Positions 1 through 6,714 of a DNA stretch of 10,571 nucleotides are shown here, piece by piece (the first letter of the stretch is position 1; every line of letters starts with the position of its first letter). The stretch is from NCBI GenBank assembly GCA_900552715.1, contig USAV01000067.1, forward strand, positions 1-10,571, read 5' to 3'. The notes beneath the pieces were generated by a model. The model searched no databases. It had not been told where the DNA came from and saw only the letters and a program-made list of their open reading frames with translations. This DNA is from an uncultured Veillonella sp. (GTDB lineage Bacteria; Bacillota; Negativicutes; Veillonellales; Veillonellaceae). Position numbers and translations under genes: made by a program.

Positions 1-1595
1 GCAAGGGCAAGCAAGTTGCCTTCCCCAGATTCTGTAGCATTGGTAATCGCTTCGAGACAGGATTGAACCTTATCTTCATCACGGTTAGCACGCAATTGTT
101 CGAGACGACGGATTTGCGCTTCTCGTACAGCCGTGTTATCTACGTCGAGGATATCCAATGGATCTTCTTTATCTAGACGATATTTATTGATGCCGATGAT
201 CGCCTCACGGCCAGAATCGATACGAGCTTGGCGACGAGCTGCTGCTTCTTCGATACGCATCTTAGGAAGACCTGTGTCAATTGCTTTCGCCATACCGCCA
301 AGGGATTCGATTTCTTGGATATGACCCCAAGCACGGCGGATTAATTCATCAGTCAAGGCTTCTACGTAGTAGGAACCGCCCCATGGGTCGATAACCTTAC
401 ATACCTTAGTTTCGTCTTGAATGTAAAGCTGAGTATTACGGGCAATACGAGCAGAGAAGTCTGTAGGCAATGCAATGGCTTCATCAAGCGCATTGGTATG
501 TAGGGATTGGGTATGGCCCAATGCAGCGCCCATTGCTTCCATACATGTACGAGCCACGTTATTGAATGGATCTTGTTCTGTTAAGGACCAACCAGATGTT
601 TGACTATGTGTACGAAGTGCCATGGATTTTGGATTTTCAGAACCGAAGCTCTTAATAATCTTAGCCCACAACATACGAGCTGCACGCATTTTTGCTACTT
701 CCATGAAGTAGTTTTTACCGATTGCCCAGAAGAAGGACAAACGTGGAGCGAATTTATCTACATGAAGGCCTGCATTTACACCTGTACGGATGTATTCAAG
801 ACCATCGGCCAAGGTGTAACCTAATTCGATATCTGCAGTAGCGCCTGCCTCTTGCATATGGTAGCCAGAAATGGAGATACTGTTGAATTTAGGCATGTAC
901 TGAGATGTGTACGCAAAGATATCGCCGATGATGCGCATGGACGTAGCTGGAGGGTAAATATAGGTATTACGTACCATGAACTCTTTCAAGATATCATTTT
1001 GGATCGTACCAGCCATAACCTTTTTATCAACGCCTTGTTCTTCACCAGCTAGGATGTAGAACGCCATGACAGGCAATACGGCGCCGTTCATTGTCATGGA
1101 TACGGACATTTGGTCGAGAGGAATACCGGAGAAGAGAATTTCCATATCGAGGATGGAGTCTACCGCAACGCCCGCTTTACCAACGTCACCTACTACGCGA
1201 GGATGATCGGAGTCATAACCACGGTGTGTAGCAAGGTCAAAGGCGATAGACAAACCTTTTTGGCCCGCTGCCAAGTTGCGACGGTAGAATGCATTGGATT
1301 CTTCGGCTGTGGAGAAACCAGCGTACTGACGTACTGTCCAAGGACGAGTTACGTACATTGTGGAATAAGGTCCACGCAAGAATGGAGGTACACCAGCCAT
1401 GTAGTCAAGGTGTGTCATTCCTTCATAATCCATCTCTGTGTAGAGAGGTTTTAGTTGGATTTGCTCCATTGTCGTATTATATAAATCTTCAAAGCTTTTT
1501 CCTGTTTCTTTTTGAAGTTCAGCAAGCCATGCATCGCGAGATGTTGCGGACTGCGTACCCAAGCCAAGAGAGGAGAAGTCTGGATTTTTAAACAT
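1..1595 (-). CDS. mutB: Methylmalonyl-CoA mutase large (catalytic) subunit, C-terminus outside window
   Basis: This is the catalytic subunit of adenosylcobalamin-dependent methylmalonyl-CoA mutase, which interconverts succinyl-CoA and methylmalonyl-CoA in the cytoplasm. The gene reads off the left edge after 531 codons. The family is usually about 730 residues, so most of the substrate-binding TIM barrel is visible, but the C-terminal B12-binding domain with its DxHxxG motif is not. I recognise RPWTVRQYAGFSTAEE, MTMNGAVLP, GTIQNDILKEF, SGYHMQEAGATAD and RTHSQTSGWSL. Tyr91, Arg209 and His246 line up with the known active-site residues Tyr89, Arg207 and His244 of the Propionibacterium enzyme. 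The ATG at 1595 follows an AAGGGATG ribosome binding site lying inside the end of mutA. Only 4 bp separate the mutA stop from this start, so the two are almost certainly co-transcribed and probably translationally coupled. The identification is secure; which direction the reaction runs in the cell is inferred. Confidence 0.97.
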   Translation of the reverse strand, partial: MFKNPDFSSLGLGTQSATSRDAWLAELQKETGKSFEDLYNTTMEQIQLKPLYTEMDYEGMTHLDYMAGVPPFLRGPYSTMYVTRPWTVRQYAGFSTAEESNAFYRRNLAAGQKGLSIAFDLATHRGYDSDHPRVVGDVGKAGVAVDSILDMEILFSGIPLDQMSVSMTMNGAVLPVMAFYILAGEEQGVDKKVMAGTIQNDILKEFMVRNTYIYPPATSMRIIGDIFAYTSQYMPKFNSISISGYHMQEAGATADIELGYTLADGLEYIRTGVNAGLHVDKFAPRLSFFWAIGKNYFMEVAKMRAARMLWAKIIKSFGSENPKSMALRTHSQTSGWSLTEQDPFNNVARTCMEAMGAALGHTQSLHTNALDEAIALPTDFSARIARNTQLYIQDETKVCKVIDPWGGSYYVEALTDELIRRAWGHIQEIESLGGMAKAIDTGLPKMRIEEAAARRQARIDSGREAIIGINKYRLDKEDPLDILDVDNTAVREAQIRRLEQLRANRDEDKVQSCLEAITNATESGEGNLLAL

Positions 1596-1599
1596 GAGC

Positions 1600-3762
1600 T
1601 CACATCCCTTTCTTATCTTGTAACGTATGTAAGATTTCGTAGCAATTTGCACGAACGGAAATGAAGTCGTCTACGCCAGCTTCACGGTATACAGGCTCAA
1701 GGTCCTTAGGAGGCGCCCCTGCCAAAATAACTGTTACATTCGGCATAGTTTCTTTCAACTCTTTAGCGAGTGGTGGTACTAATTCTGGATATGTATCATC
1801 TGTGGAACAGATAACGACAACATCGGCACCACTTTCACGAGCAGCCTTCGCCGCATCAGCCGTTGTTTCATGACCATCGTTTTTAATAACTTCAAAAGCA
1901 CCTACTTCGAAGAAGCCTGTGGAGAAGTCCGCACGAGGTTTATGTTGAGGGATTGGGCCCATATTAGCCAAGAATACCTTCACATTATCTTTCGTACGTT
2001 GTTTATACGCTTCCGTGCGCATGCGAAGTGCCTCGAATTGTTCAGTCCAGCGATGTGCTGTAATTGGTTCGATTGTTTCAGAAGCAATATCGCCGGCATC
2101 TAAAGCCTTACGGATTTGACGGATTGTCAATTTTTGTAATGCTCCAAGCTCGATAAGGCCTATCAATGCACCTGGTTCTGTTGTACTTGCTTCTAGAGTA
2201 GCCTGTGCTTTCACAACCGCATCAGCCTCTGCACCTGCCAAGTACTCATCGATTTGAGCAGCTCGTTTTTGACGCAATGTTTCTTGATTTTCTGGTTTAG
2301 GATCAAGCAATTCTTCCGTCATGTTTGCATACATGTTGTTGCCAACTGCGACGTCCTTACGGAATGCAAGGTTCTTGAAGCGTTCTTCGAGGATGGCTTT
2401 CACTTGAGCTTGAGGGTAGCCTTCTTTCAACGCTGCAATAATGCCACCTTTAGACTCGATGGTTTGGAACTCAGTCCAAATTTTTTCACATAGTTCAGCC
2501 GCCAATGTTTCCACGTACCAGGAACCGCCTACAGGGTCCACAGGTTGACGCAACTCGAATTCAGTTTGCAACATAACTTGGATGTTACGAGCAATACGGC
2601 GAGAGAAATCGTCCGCTTTGCGAATTGGTTGGTCAAATGGAGATACTTCAAGGCTGTTCAAACCGCCTACAACGCCAGAGAATGCTTGTGTCGTATTGCG
2701 CAACAAGTTTACATATGGGTCGTATACTGTTTTTGTGAAAGCAGATGTTCTGCCGTGTACATGAACGGCACGGTCCGCTTCTTCGGCCCCGAATGCTTCC
2801 ATAATGCGAGCCCAAAGTACGCGCAACGCACGTAATTTAGCAATTTCCATAAAGAAGTTAGCACCTAAGGAGAATGTGAACATCATGCTCTTCGCGATGG
2901 TGTGAATATCGATATTGCGTTGTGCTAATTGACGCACGTAGCATACAGCCGTTGCCAATGCATAGGCAACCTCTTGCACATCGTTAGCGCCACCATTAGC
3001 GTATACATCGCCGGATACAAGCACTGTTTTAAGCTCTGGCGCCTGTTCTTTAGCCCATACAACAGTATGTGCCATTTCATCAAAGGCTGTATCTAAGGAA
3101 ATGTGCAAAGCACCATCTTTCGCCAAAACACCGATAGGGTCGGCACCAACGAGACCTTTCAAATCAGACGTTTGTTTTTTAGCGCCTTTCACTGTAGCCG
3201 CTAACATGCCAAGCAAGATGGCTGCAGAAGCACCGGTTTCAATGTACAAAGGATTTTCCTTCAAATTGAAGCGGTCAATCAATTGTTTGCAGTCATCCAT
3301 GGTGGATACAGATGTACCACCAACGCCAACAGATGCGCCTACTTGCACGTCTTGATCATGACGTGTGGCTTCATCTAGGCGGATGTTGTGAATAGTGCCA
3401 CCTTTTACAATCTCGTATAAACTTGCATGATTAGCATCTTTAGGCAAAGAGTCATCTACATATTGGGATACACCCCAAGAGTCTTTAATATAACCACTTG
3501 CCTTCGTGCCACGTAGGAACTCGCCTGCCCCAGGGTATACGCCCTTTGGAATTGCTTCTGCATGCAATGCAGGTGTGTAAATCGGCTGCAACGTAATACC
3601 TTCATAGGTTTTCGTGAACATCTTCTTGTGGAAGTCGCCACCCTTTAACGCCTTTTCAACCTCTGCCTGCCATTGTTCATACGTAGGTTTCTCAAATTCA
3701 TCAAAGGATACAGGAGCTAATAGATCGCGTTCAGCATCCTTTGAAGTCTTTTTGTCAGACAT
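1600..3762 (-). CDS. mutA: Methylmalonyl-CoA mutase small (non-catalytic) subunit
   Basis: This 720-residue protein is the small subunit of heterodimeric methylmalonyl-CoA mutase, partner of the MutB encoded just downstream. It has the mutase architecture: an N-terminal extension (residues 1 to about 50), a TIM-barrel-like domain (including QPIYTPA, KDSWGVSQY, LGANFFMEIAKLRALR, DPVGGSWYVE) and a C-terminal flavodoxin-like domain from about residue 595. The cobalamin-binding DxHxxG of the catalytic subunit is missing: the matching stretch reads ANMGPIPQHKPR. The residues corresponding to the catalytic Arg and His are also absent. This is the known state of small subunits, which do not bind B12 and serve a structural role. 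The ATG at 3762 is preceded by a strong AAAGGAGG site 7 nt away. It is the first gene after a 5' leader with a cobalamin riboswitch, so mutA and mutB together are the likely regulated unit. Confidence 0.96.
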   Translation of the reverse strand: MSDKKTSKDAERDLLAPVSFDEFEKPTYEQWQAEVEKALKGGDFHKKMFTKTYEGITLQPIYTPALHAEAIPKGVYPGAGEFLRGTKASGYIKDSWGVSQYVDDSLPKDANHASLYEIVKGGTIHNIRLDEATRHDQDVQVGASVGVGGTSVSTMDDCKQLIDRFNLKENPLYIETGASAAILLGMLAATVKGAKKQTSDLKGLVGADPIGVLAKDGALHISLDTAFDEMAHTVVWAKEQAPELKTVLVSGDVYANGGANDVQEVAYALATAVCYVRQLAQRNIDIHTIAKSMMFTFSLGANFFMEIAKLRALRVLWARIMEAFGAEEADRAVHVHGRTSAFTKTVYDPYVNLLRNTTQAFSGVVGGLNSLEVSPFDQPIRKADDFSRRIARNIQVMLQTEFELRQPVDPVGGSWYVETLAAELCEKIWTEFQTIESKGGIIAALKEGYPQAQVKAILEERFKNLAFRKDVAVGNNMYANMTEELLDPKPENQETLRQKRAAQIDEYLAGAEADAVVKAQATLEASTTEPGALIGLIELGALQKLTIRQIRKALDAGDIASETIEPITAHRWTEQFEALRMRTEAYKQRTKDNVKVFLANMGPIPQHKPRADFSTGFFEVGAFEVIKNDGHETTADAAKAARESGADVVVICSTDDTYPELVPPLAKELKETMPNVTVILAGAPPKDLEPVYREAGVDDFISVRANCYEILHTLQDKKGM

Positions 3763-3944
3763 ATATGTGCCTCCTTTTCAACTCGAAACCATACCGAGAA
3801 ACAGCGCACCGTACCTACAATTGTTATGCTTATACACCACCAAAGCTTTCTTATCTATGGATCACATCAACCTCAAATCTGTGTCCATCAGTTTACTAAC
3901 AATAAAGCCTGATGCATATGCTCAACAGTCACTTTCAAGGGCAA

Positions 3945-3976
3945 TAAAAAAACGTGCCACCCAAAAGTGACACGTA
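3945..3976 (-). terminator. Intrinsic terminator in the mutAB leader, riboswitch expression platform
   Basis: Read on the minus strand, ACGTGTCAC (3975-3967) and GTGGCACGT (3960-3952) form a nine-position stem with one G-U wobble around a 6-nt loop, followed at once by a run of seven T residues. It lies about 90 nt downstream of the cobalamin aptamer and about 185 nt upstream of the mutA start. That is where a transcriptional expression platform belongs. It is inferred, not shown, that B12 binding controls whether this hairpin forms. Confidence 0.85.
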
Positions 3977-4068
3977 AGGTTCCTTGTTGAAAAGTATGCC
4001 AAAAAACACTGAAACCAGCATACTTCAATCCCCTTCCTATCGCTCGTAGGTACATAACGGTGATTATC

Positions 4069-4220
4069 AAATAGGCAGTTCTCCTGGCTCGGGCTCATCG
4101 CCTTGCTTTCGCCTTCCCAGATTGCTCCAGTGACATTTTTGAAAGCAGGCTCGTCCTTACAGTGGCGGGACCGCATCGGCTTGTACCGATTTCTCTATTA
4201 AGTCTTGCGACACCTATTCT
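4069..4220 (-). promoter_or_regulatory. Cobalamin (B12) riboswitch aptamer upstream of mutAB
   Basis: The minus strand carries the conserved cobalamin riboswitch core. It includes GATGCGGTCCCGCCACTGTA (about 4178-4159), AAGGCGATGAGCCCGAG and GAGCCAGGAGAACTGCC (about 4090-4074), the classical B12 box. The ends close with AATAGG (4218-4213) against CCTATT (4075-4070) as the P1 stem. A P5-like hairpin, ATCGG-TACAAG-CCGAT, lies at 4191-4176. Its GGTACA is perfectly complementary to TGTACC at 4054-4049, just 3' of P1, the expected place for the L5-L13 kissing loop used by this class. The aptamer should bind adenosylcobalamin or a related corrinoid and control the terminator downstream. The class is certain from sequence; ligand preference and whether B12 turns the genes off or on cannot be read directly. 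Confidence 0.95.
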
Positions 4221-4242
4221 CTATATTCGTTGTTCTAAGACC

Positions 4243-4272
4243 AATATAGTGTAAGATTATGCACAAAGTCAA
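4243..4272 (-). promoter_or_regulatory. Probable sigma-70-type promoter of the riboswitch-mutAB transcript
   Basis: On the minus strand TTGACT (4272-4267) and TATATT (4248-4243) match the -35 and -10 consensus at five of six positions each, with an 18-bp spacer. Transcription would start near 4236, about 16 nt before the first base of the aptamer. That is a sensible position for a leader carrying the whole riboswitch. Confidence 0.7.
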
Positions 4273-4351
4273 TGAACATAACAGTTAATCATAAGTATCA
4301 AATTTTAGGTTATAACTAATGCATATTTAAAATGATAAAAACTCATCACTT

Positions 4352-4394
4352 TCAAATATACGTATTTATTGCTATCAAATATACGTATTCATTG
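4352..4394. repeat. Two tandem 23-bp repeat units with a palindromic ATACGTAT core
   Basis: TCAAATATACGTATTTATTG (4352-4371) is repeated at 4375-4394 with a single T-to-C change, an offset of 23 bp. Each unit contains the self-complementary ATACGTAT inside the near-palindrome AATATACGTATT. The pair lies between the divergent mutAB and rarD promoters, so it may be a pair of operator sites. No cognate regulator is encoded in the window. Confidence 0.7.
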
Positions 4395-4399
4395 TCTGC

Positions 4400-4420
4400 A
4401 AATCGAGTTATAAATCGAGT
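4400..4420. repeat. Short tandem repeat AAATCGAGT with 12-bp period
   Basis: AAATCGAGT occurs at 4400-4408 and again at 4412-4420, separated by TAT and followed by ACAAATC, which begins a partial third unit. It sits just upstream of the rarD promoter. It could be a protein-binding site or simple sequence drift in an AT-rich spacer. Confidence 0.4.
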
Positions 4421-4469
4421 ACAAATCATCATAAAATCTAAGCCCACGCACAAATGCAAACACAATGCG

Positions 4470-4478
4470 TGATATAAT
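4470..4478 (+). promoter_or_regulatory. Extended -10 promoter of rarD
   Basis: TGATATAAT at 4470-4478 is an extended -10 element (TGnTATAAT) with a perfect TATAAT hexamer. No good -35 hexamer lies 16-18 bp upstream, which an extended -10 promoter can tolerate. Transcription would begin near 4485 and give a very short leader, with the AAGGAGG ribosome binding site starting at 4491. Confidence 0.65.
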
Positions 4479-4501
4479 GAATACAATCACAAGGAGGCAT
4501 T

Positions 4502-5395
4502 ATGGAGCATACAAGTAAAAAAGGTCTAATGACAGCCCTTAGTTGCTATATCATCTGGGGCTTACTCCCTCTCTATTGGGCATTATTAAACCATGTTTCA
4601 CCATATAATATACTGGCGCAGCGCATTATCTGGTCAGGCATTTGCATGGCCATCGTCGTATTTGGCCTACATTTTAAACAGTTCAAAAAGGACTTTCAAC
4701 TACTAAAAGAACAGCGTTCACAACTATTACTACTGTTGGTAGCCTCAGTCATCATCAGCGTAAATTGGTTTACCTACATTTGGGCCATCGCCAACAACCA
4801 AGTTATGGACACGAGCCTTGGCTATTATATCAACCCACTCTTTAATGTAGTGTTAGGTGTCATCCTATTTAAAGAGGTTCTATCTGTACCGAAAAAGCTA
4901 AGTGTTCTCATCGCTACCATCGGCATCGCCTTGCTCACCTATCAAGTGGGATCCTTGCCGTTAGTGTCGATGATCCTCGCCGTTTCCTTTGGCCTCTATG
5001 GGGTCGTAAAAAAGAAACTGCTCATCTCGCCCTTTACGAGCATCGCCTTTGAGGCTTGGCTATTAACACCACTAGCCTTATTCTATACGACTATGGTCGA
5101 TAATACAGTGTGGTCCTATTTCGGCACAGATTGGTATACATCCATGCTACTCATAGCCTGCGGTCTAACAACATCGGTTCCATTGGTGCTATTCTCCTAT
5201 GGAGCCCAACTATTGCCGCTCAACCTACTAGGCTTCCTACAATATGTCTCCCCTACCATTGCCTTGTTGCTAGCTATCTTCTACTTTGGTGAAAGCTTTG
5301 GCACACCACAGATGATTGCCTTTGGTTGTATCTGGATAGCCTTAGTGTTGTTCTCGTTATCAAATCAAATTACAACCATTAGAAAATGTAGTTAA
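4502..5395 (+). CDS. rarD: RarD-like EamA/DMT-family permease
   Basis: This 297-residue protein is very hydrophobic and should cross the membrane about ten times, as in the drug/metabolite transporter superfamily. Length and motifs match the RarD branch: YIIWGLLPLYW near the N-terminus, ILAQRIIWS, WFTYIWAIANNQVMDTSLGYYINPL in the middle, VSFGLYGVVKKKL, and LGFLQYVSPTIALLLAIFYFGESF near the end. The ATG at 4502 has an AAGGAGG site 4 nt upstream, so the start is firm. RarD proteins are often annotated as chloramphenicol-sensitivity proteins, but the transported substrate is not established and nothing here reveals it. The gene is monocistronic, divergent from mutAB, and ends before a strong hairpin terminator. 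Confidence 0.93.
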   Translation: MEHTSKKGLMTALSCYIIWGLLPLYWALLNHVSPYNILAQRIIWSGICMAIVVFGLHFKQFKKDFQLLKEQRSQLLLLLVASVIISVNWFTYIWAIANNQVMDTSLGYYINPLFNVVLGVILFKEVLSVPKKLSVLIATIGIALLTYQVGSLPLVSMILAVSFGLYGVVKKKLLISPFTSIAFEAWLLTPLALFYTTMVDNTVWSYFGTDWYTSMLLIACGLTTSVPLVLFSYGAQLLPLNLLGFLQYVSPTIALLLAIFYFGESFGTPQMIAFGCIWIALVLFSLSNQITTIRKCS

Positions 5396-5471
5396 GTACA
5401 AGAGAGCGTATGCCATCTGCATGCAATCTCATAAACCATTTTAGAAACTATATCTAACCTATAAACACATA

Positions 5472-5516
5472 AAAGCTGTATCAAATGATATCCTCATTCG
5501 ATACAGCTTTCTTTTT
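5472..5516 (+). terminator. Intrinsic terminator after rarD, possibly bidirectional
   Basis: AAAGCTGTATC (5472-5482) pairs perfectly with GATACAGCTTT (5500-5510). Inside it AATGA pairs with TCATT after one mismatch, leaving a 5-nt loop. The plus-strand side continues CTTTTT. On the minus strand the stem ends GCTTTTATG, a weaker T tract, so the hairpin may also end the converging lipoprotein transcript, whose stop lies about 50 bp away. Confidence 0.85.
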
Positions 5517-5564
5517 ATATCTTATATATGCCTATTAATTTATCACACTATTCTTCTACCTTGC

Positions 5565-6467
5565 TTATTGATCCAATTCATTCATATTGGTTGTATTCAT
5601 ATTGGAAATATAACGGTTATAGGCCTCAACCATATGTTTATAATCGTTATCTTGTTTGGATCCCATATAGGTACGGATCGCACCAATCGTAGAGTTTACA
5701 GAAGTCTTAACAGTGTCATACTGAGGACTAGCAATACCATTCGCTAAATCACCAATAGCTTGTAGCTCTTGATTGATAGCATTTACATCTGGTTCTTTTT
5801 CACTATCTAGCTTTTCTAGGACTGCAGTAAGTCGCAAAGAAACCTCTTGTGCAGCGGCTGCATTTTTCTTACCTGCATCACGCAATTGTTGTAACCGTTG
5901 TTGCAATCGGTCCGTATTAATCTTATGCATCAAATTATCAAAGTCAGCATAAATAGGAATAAATTGTTCATATAACTGAACATATTTAGGACCTAATTGT
6001 TGCTCCTTAGCATAGTTATCTGTAGTATACCCTTTAGATTTATAGTATGCATCGAGCTCTTCCGCAACCGGTGTTATTTCGTTCAATTTTGAAAGTAGCT
6101 TATCTAAAGGCTCCTTCATTTCATCATAAGGAACACCTGCTTGCTTAGCCTCTTCTAATTCTTTTTGTAGCTGTTTAAAGTTTGGTGCATTAAATACAGT
6201 TAAATGCTGCCCCGCTTTTAACTCATTAAGAGTTGGCCTATTCGCATAATCAAACATTACAGCCATGCGATTAAATCGGCTTACAGCTTTTACATATTGA
6301 TTAAACAATTGTACCTGATCCTGCTCAGACCGCTGCGCAATTTCCTTGCGACTCTGTTCAGTGCCCTGCCATAGCTCCGACATACTACAACCGCTCAACA
6401 ATAAGGGAGATGTCAATGTAACCGCACACAACACAGCCATTGCAATCCGTTTACCCAATGGTTTCAT
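5565..6467 (-). CDS. Predicted lipoprotein, DUF3829-like
   Basis: The protein of about 300 residues starts MKPLGKRIAM, followed by a hydrophobic segment and the lipobox LLSGC with the lipidated cysteine at residue 27. It should therefore be exported and anchored in a membrane. The ATG at 6467 is preferred over an in-frame ATG ten codons upstream because AAAGGAGAG lies 8 nt before it and the signal peptide then has normal length. The mature part is charged and helix-rich with coiled-coil-like stretches such as LQKELEEAKQAG and RLQQRLQQLRDAGKK. The pattern ELDAYYKSKGYTTDNYAKEQQLGPKY and the closing VEAYNRYIS resemble the DUF3829 family (E. coli YiiG type), whose function I do not know. It appears monocistronic, convergent with rarD. 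The lipoprotein call is strong; the family call rests on remembered motifs. Confidence 0.85.
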   Translation of the reverse strand: MKPLGKRIAMAVLCAVTLTSPLLLSGCSMSELWQGTEQSRKEIAQRSEQDQVQLFNQYVKAVSRFNRMAVMFDYANRPTLNELKAGQHLTVFNAPNFKQLQKELEEAKQAGVPYDEMKEPLDKLLSKLNEITPVAEELDAYYKSKGYTTDNYAKEQQLGPKYVQLYEQFIPIYADFDNLMHKINTDRLQQRLQQLRDAGKKNAAAAQEVSLRLTAVLEKLDSEKEPDVNAINQELQAIGDLANGIASPQYDTVKTSVNSTIGAIRTYMGSKQDNDYKHMVEAYNRYISNMNTTNMNELDQ

Positions 6468-6553
6468 GATGAATTCTCTCCTTTCATCAATATACAACCC
6501 GATTTATATACCTTAATTATATACTAATATAATTTATATAAATAGAATTAATG

Positions 6554-6581
6554 CACATAACTCATACATCTAGTTTGTCAA
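6554..6581 (-). promoter_or_regulatory. Possible promoter of the DUF3829-like lipoprotein gene
   Basis: On the minus strand a perfect TTGACA (6581-6576) is followed after 16 bp by TATGTG (6559-6554), a poor -10 hexamer. It would give a leader of about 80 nt that is almost entirely A and T. Other TATAAT-like strings nearer the gene, such as TATAAT around 6520, lack a convincing -35. The choice is uncertain. Confidence 0.35.
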
Positions 6582-6595
6582 GTGACTAATAGAAT

Positions 6596-6624
6596 CAGGG
6601 GTGACCAATGGTCACCCCTGTTTT
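6596..6624 (+). terminator. Perfect 11-bp hairpin with T tract, no obvious upstream gene
   Basis: CAGGGGTGACC (6596-6606) and GGTCACCCCTG (6610-6620) form a perfect 11-bp stem with the 3-nt loop AAT. TTTTCC follows on the plus strand, and no T run follows on the minus strand. By shape it is a rightward terminator, yet the gene to its left is on the minus strand. It may insulate hicAB from upstream transcription or end an unannotated short RNA. Confidence 0.65.
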
Positions 6625-6675
6625 CCTTTATATACGGTTAAACTATAAATAAGAATATATAACTCCTAACAATTG

Positions 6676-6693
6676 TATTATACGTGTACACGT
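6676..6693 (+). promoter_or_regulatory. Candidate hicAB operator next to a -10-like element
   Basis: The perfect 12-bp palindrome ACGTGTACACGT (6682-6693) directly follows TATTAT (6676-6681), a five-of-six match to a -10 box. No clear -35 is visible. The palindrome would cover the start of transcription, about 21 bp before the hicA start codon. HicB antitoxins with a DNA-binding C-terminus commonly repress their own operons, so this is a plausible HicB site. The link is inference. Confidence 0.5.
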
Positions 6694-6714
6694 GTTACCA
6701 TAAAAGGAGAGCAT

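Noticed and set aside
133..1591. Several plus-strand open frames opposite mutB
   Set aside because: The opposite strand encodes an unmistakable mutase along its full length; these frames have no family features or ribosome binding sites.
1930..1975. Loss of the B12-binding DxHxxG motif in MutA as a possible inactivating mutation
   Set aside because: Small subunits of heterodimeric methylmalonyl-CoA mutases normally lack this motif, so this is the expected state and not a defect.
3782..3798. CTCG/CGAG stem next to the mutA ribosome binding site as a possible translational switch
   Set aside because: Only four base pairs with a 9-nt loop, and it does not enclose the AAAGGAGG site. The terminator upstream is a far better expression platform.
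3888..4176. Minus-strand open reading frames across the mutAB leader
   Set aside because: They lie on the riboswitch aptamer, linker and terminator, have no convincing ribosome binding sites, and encode no recognisable protein.
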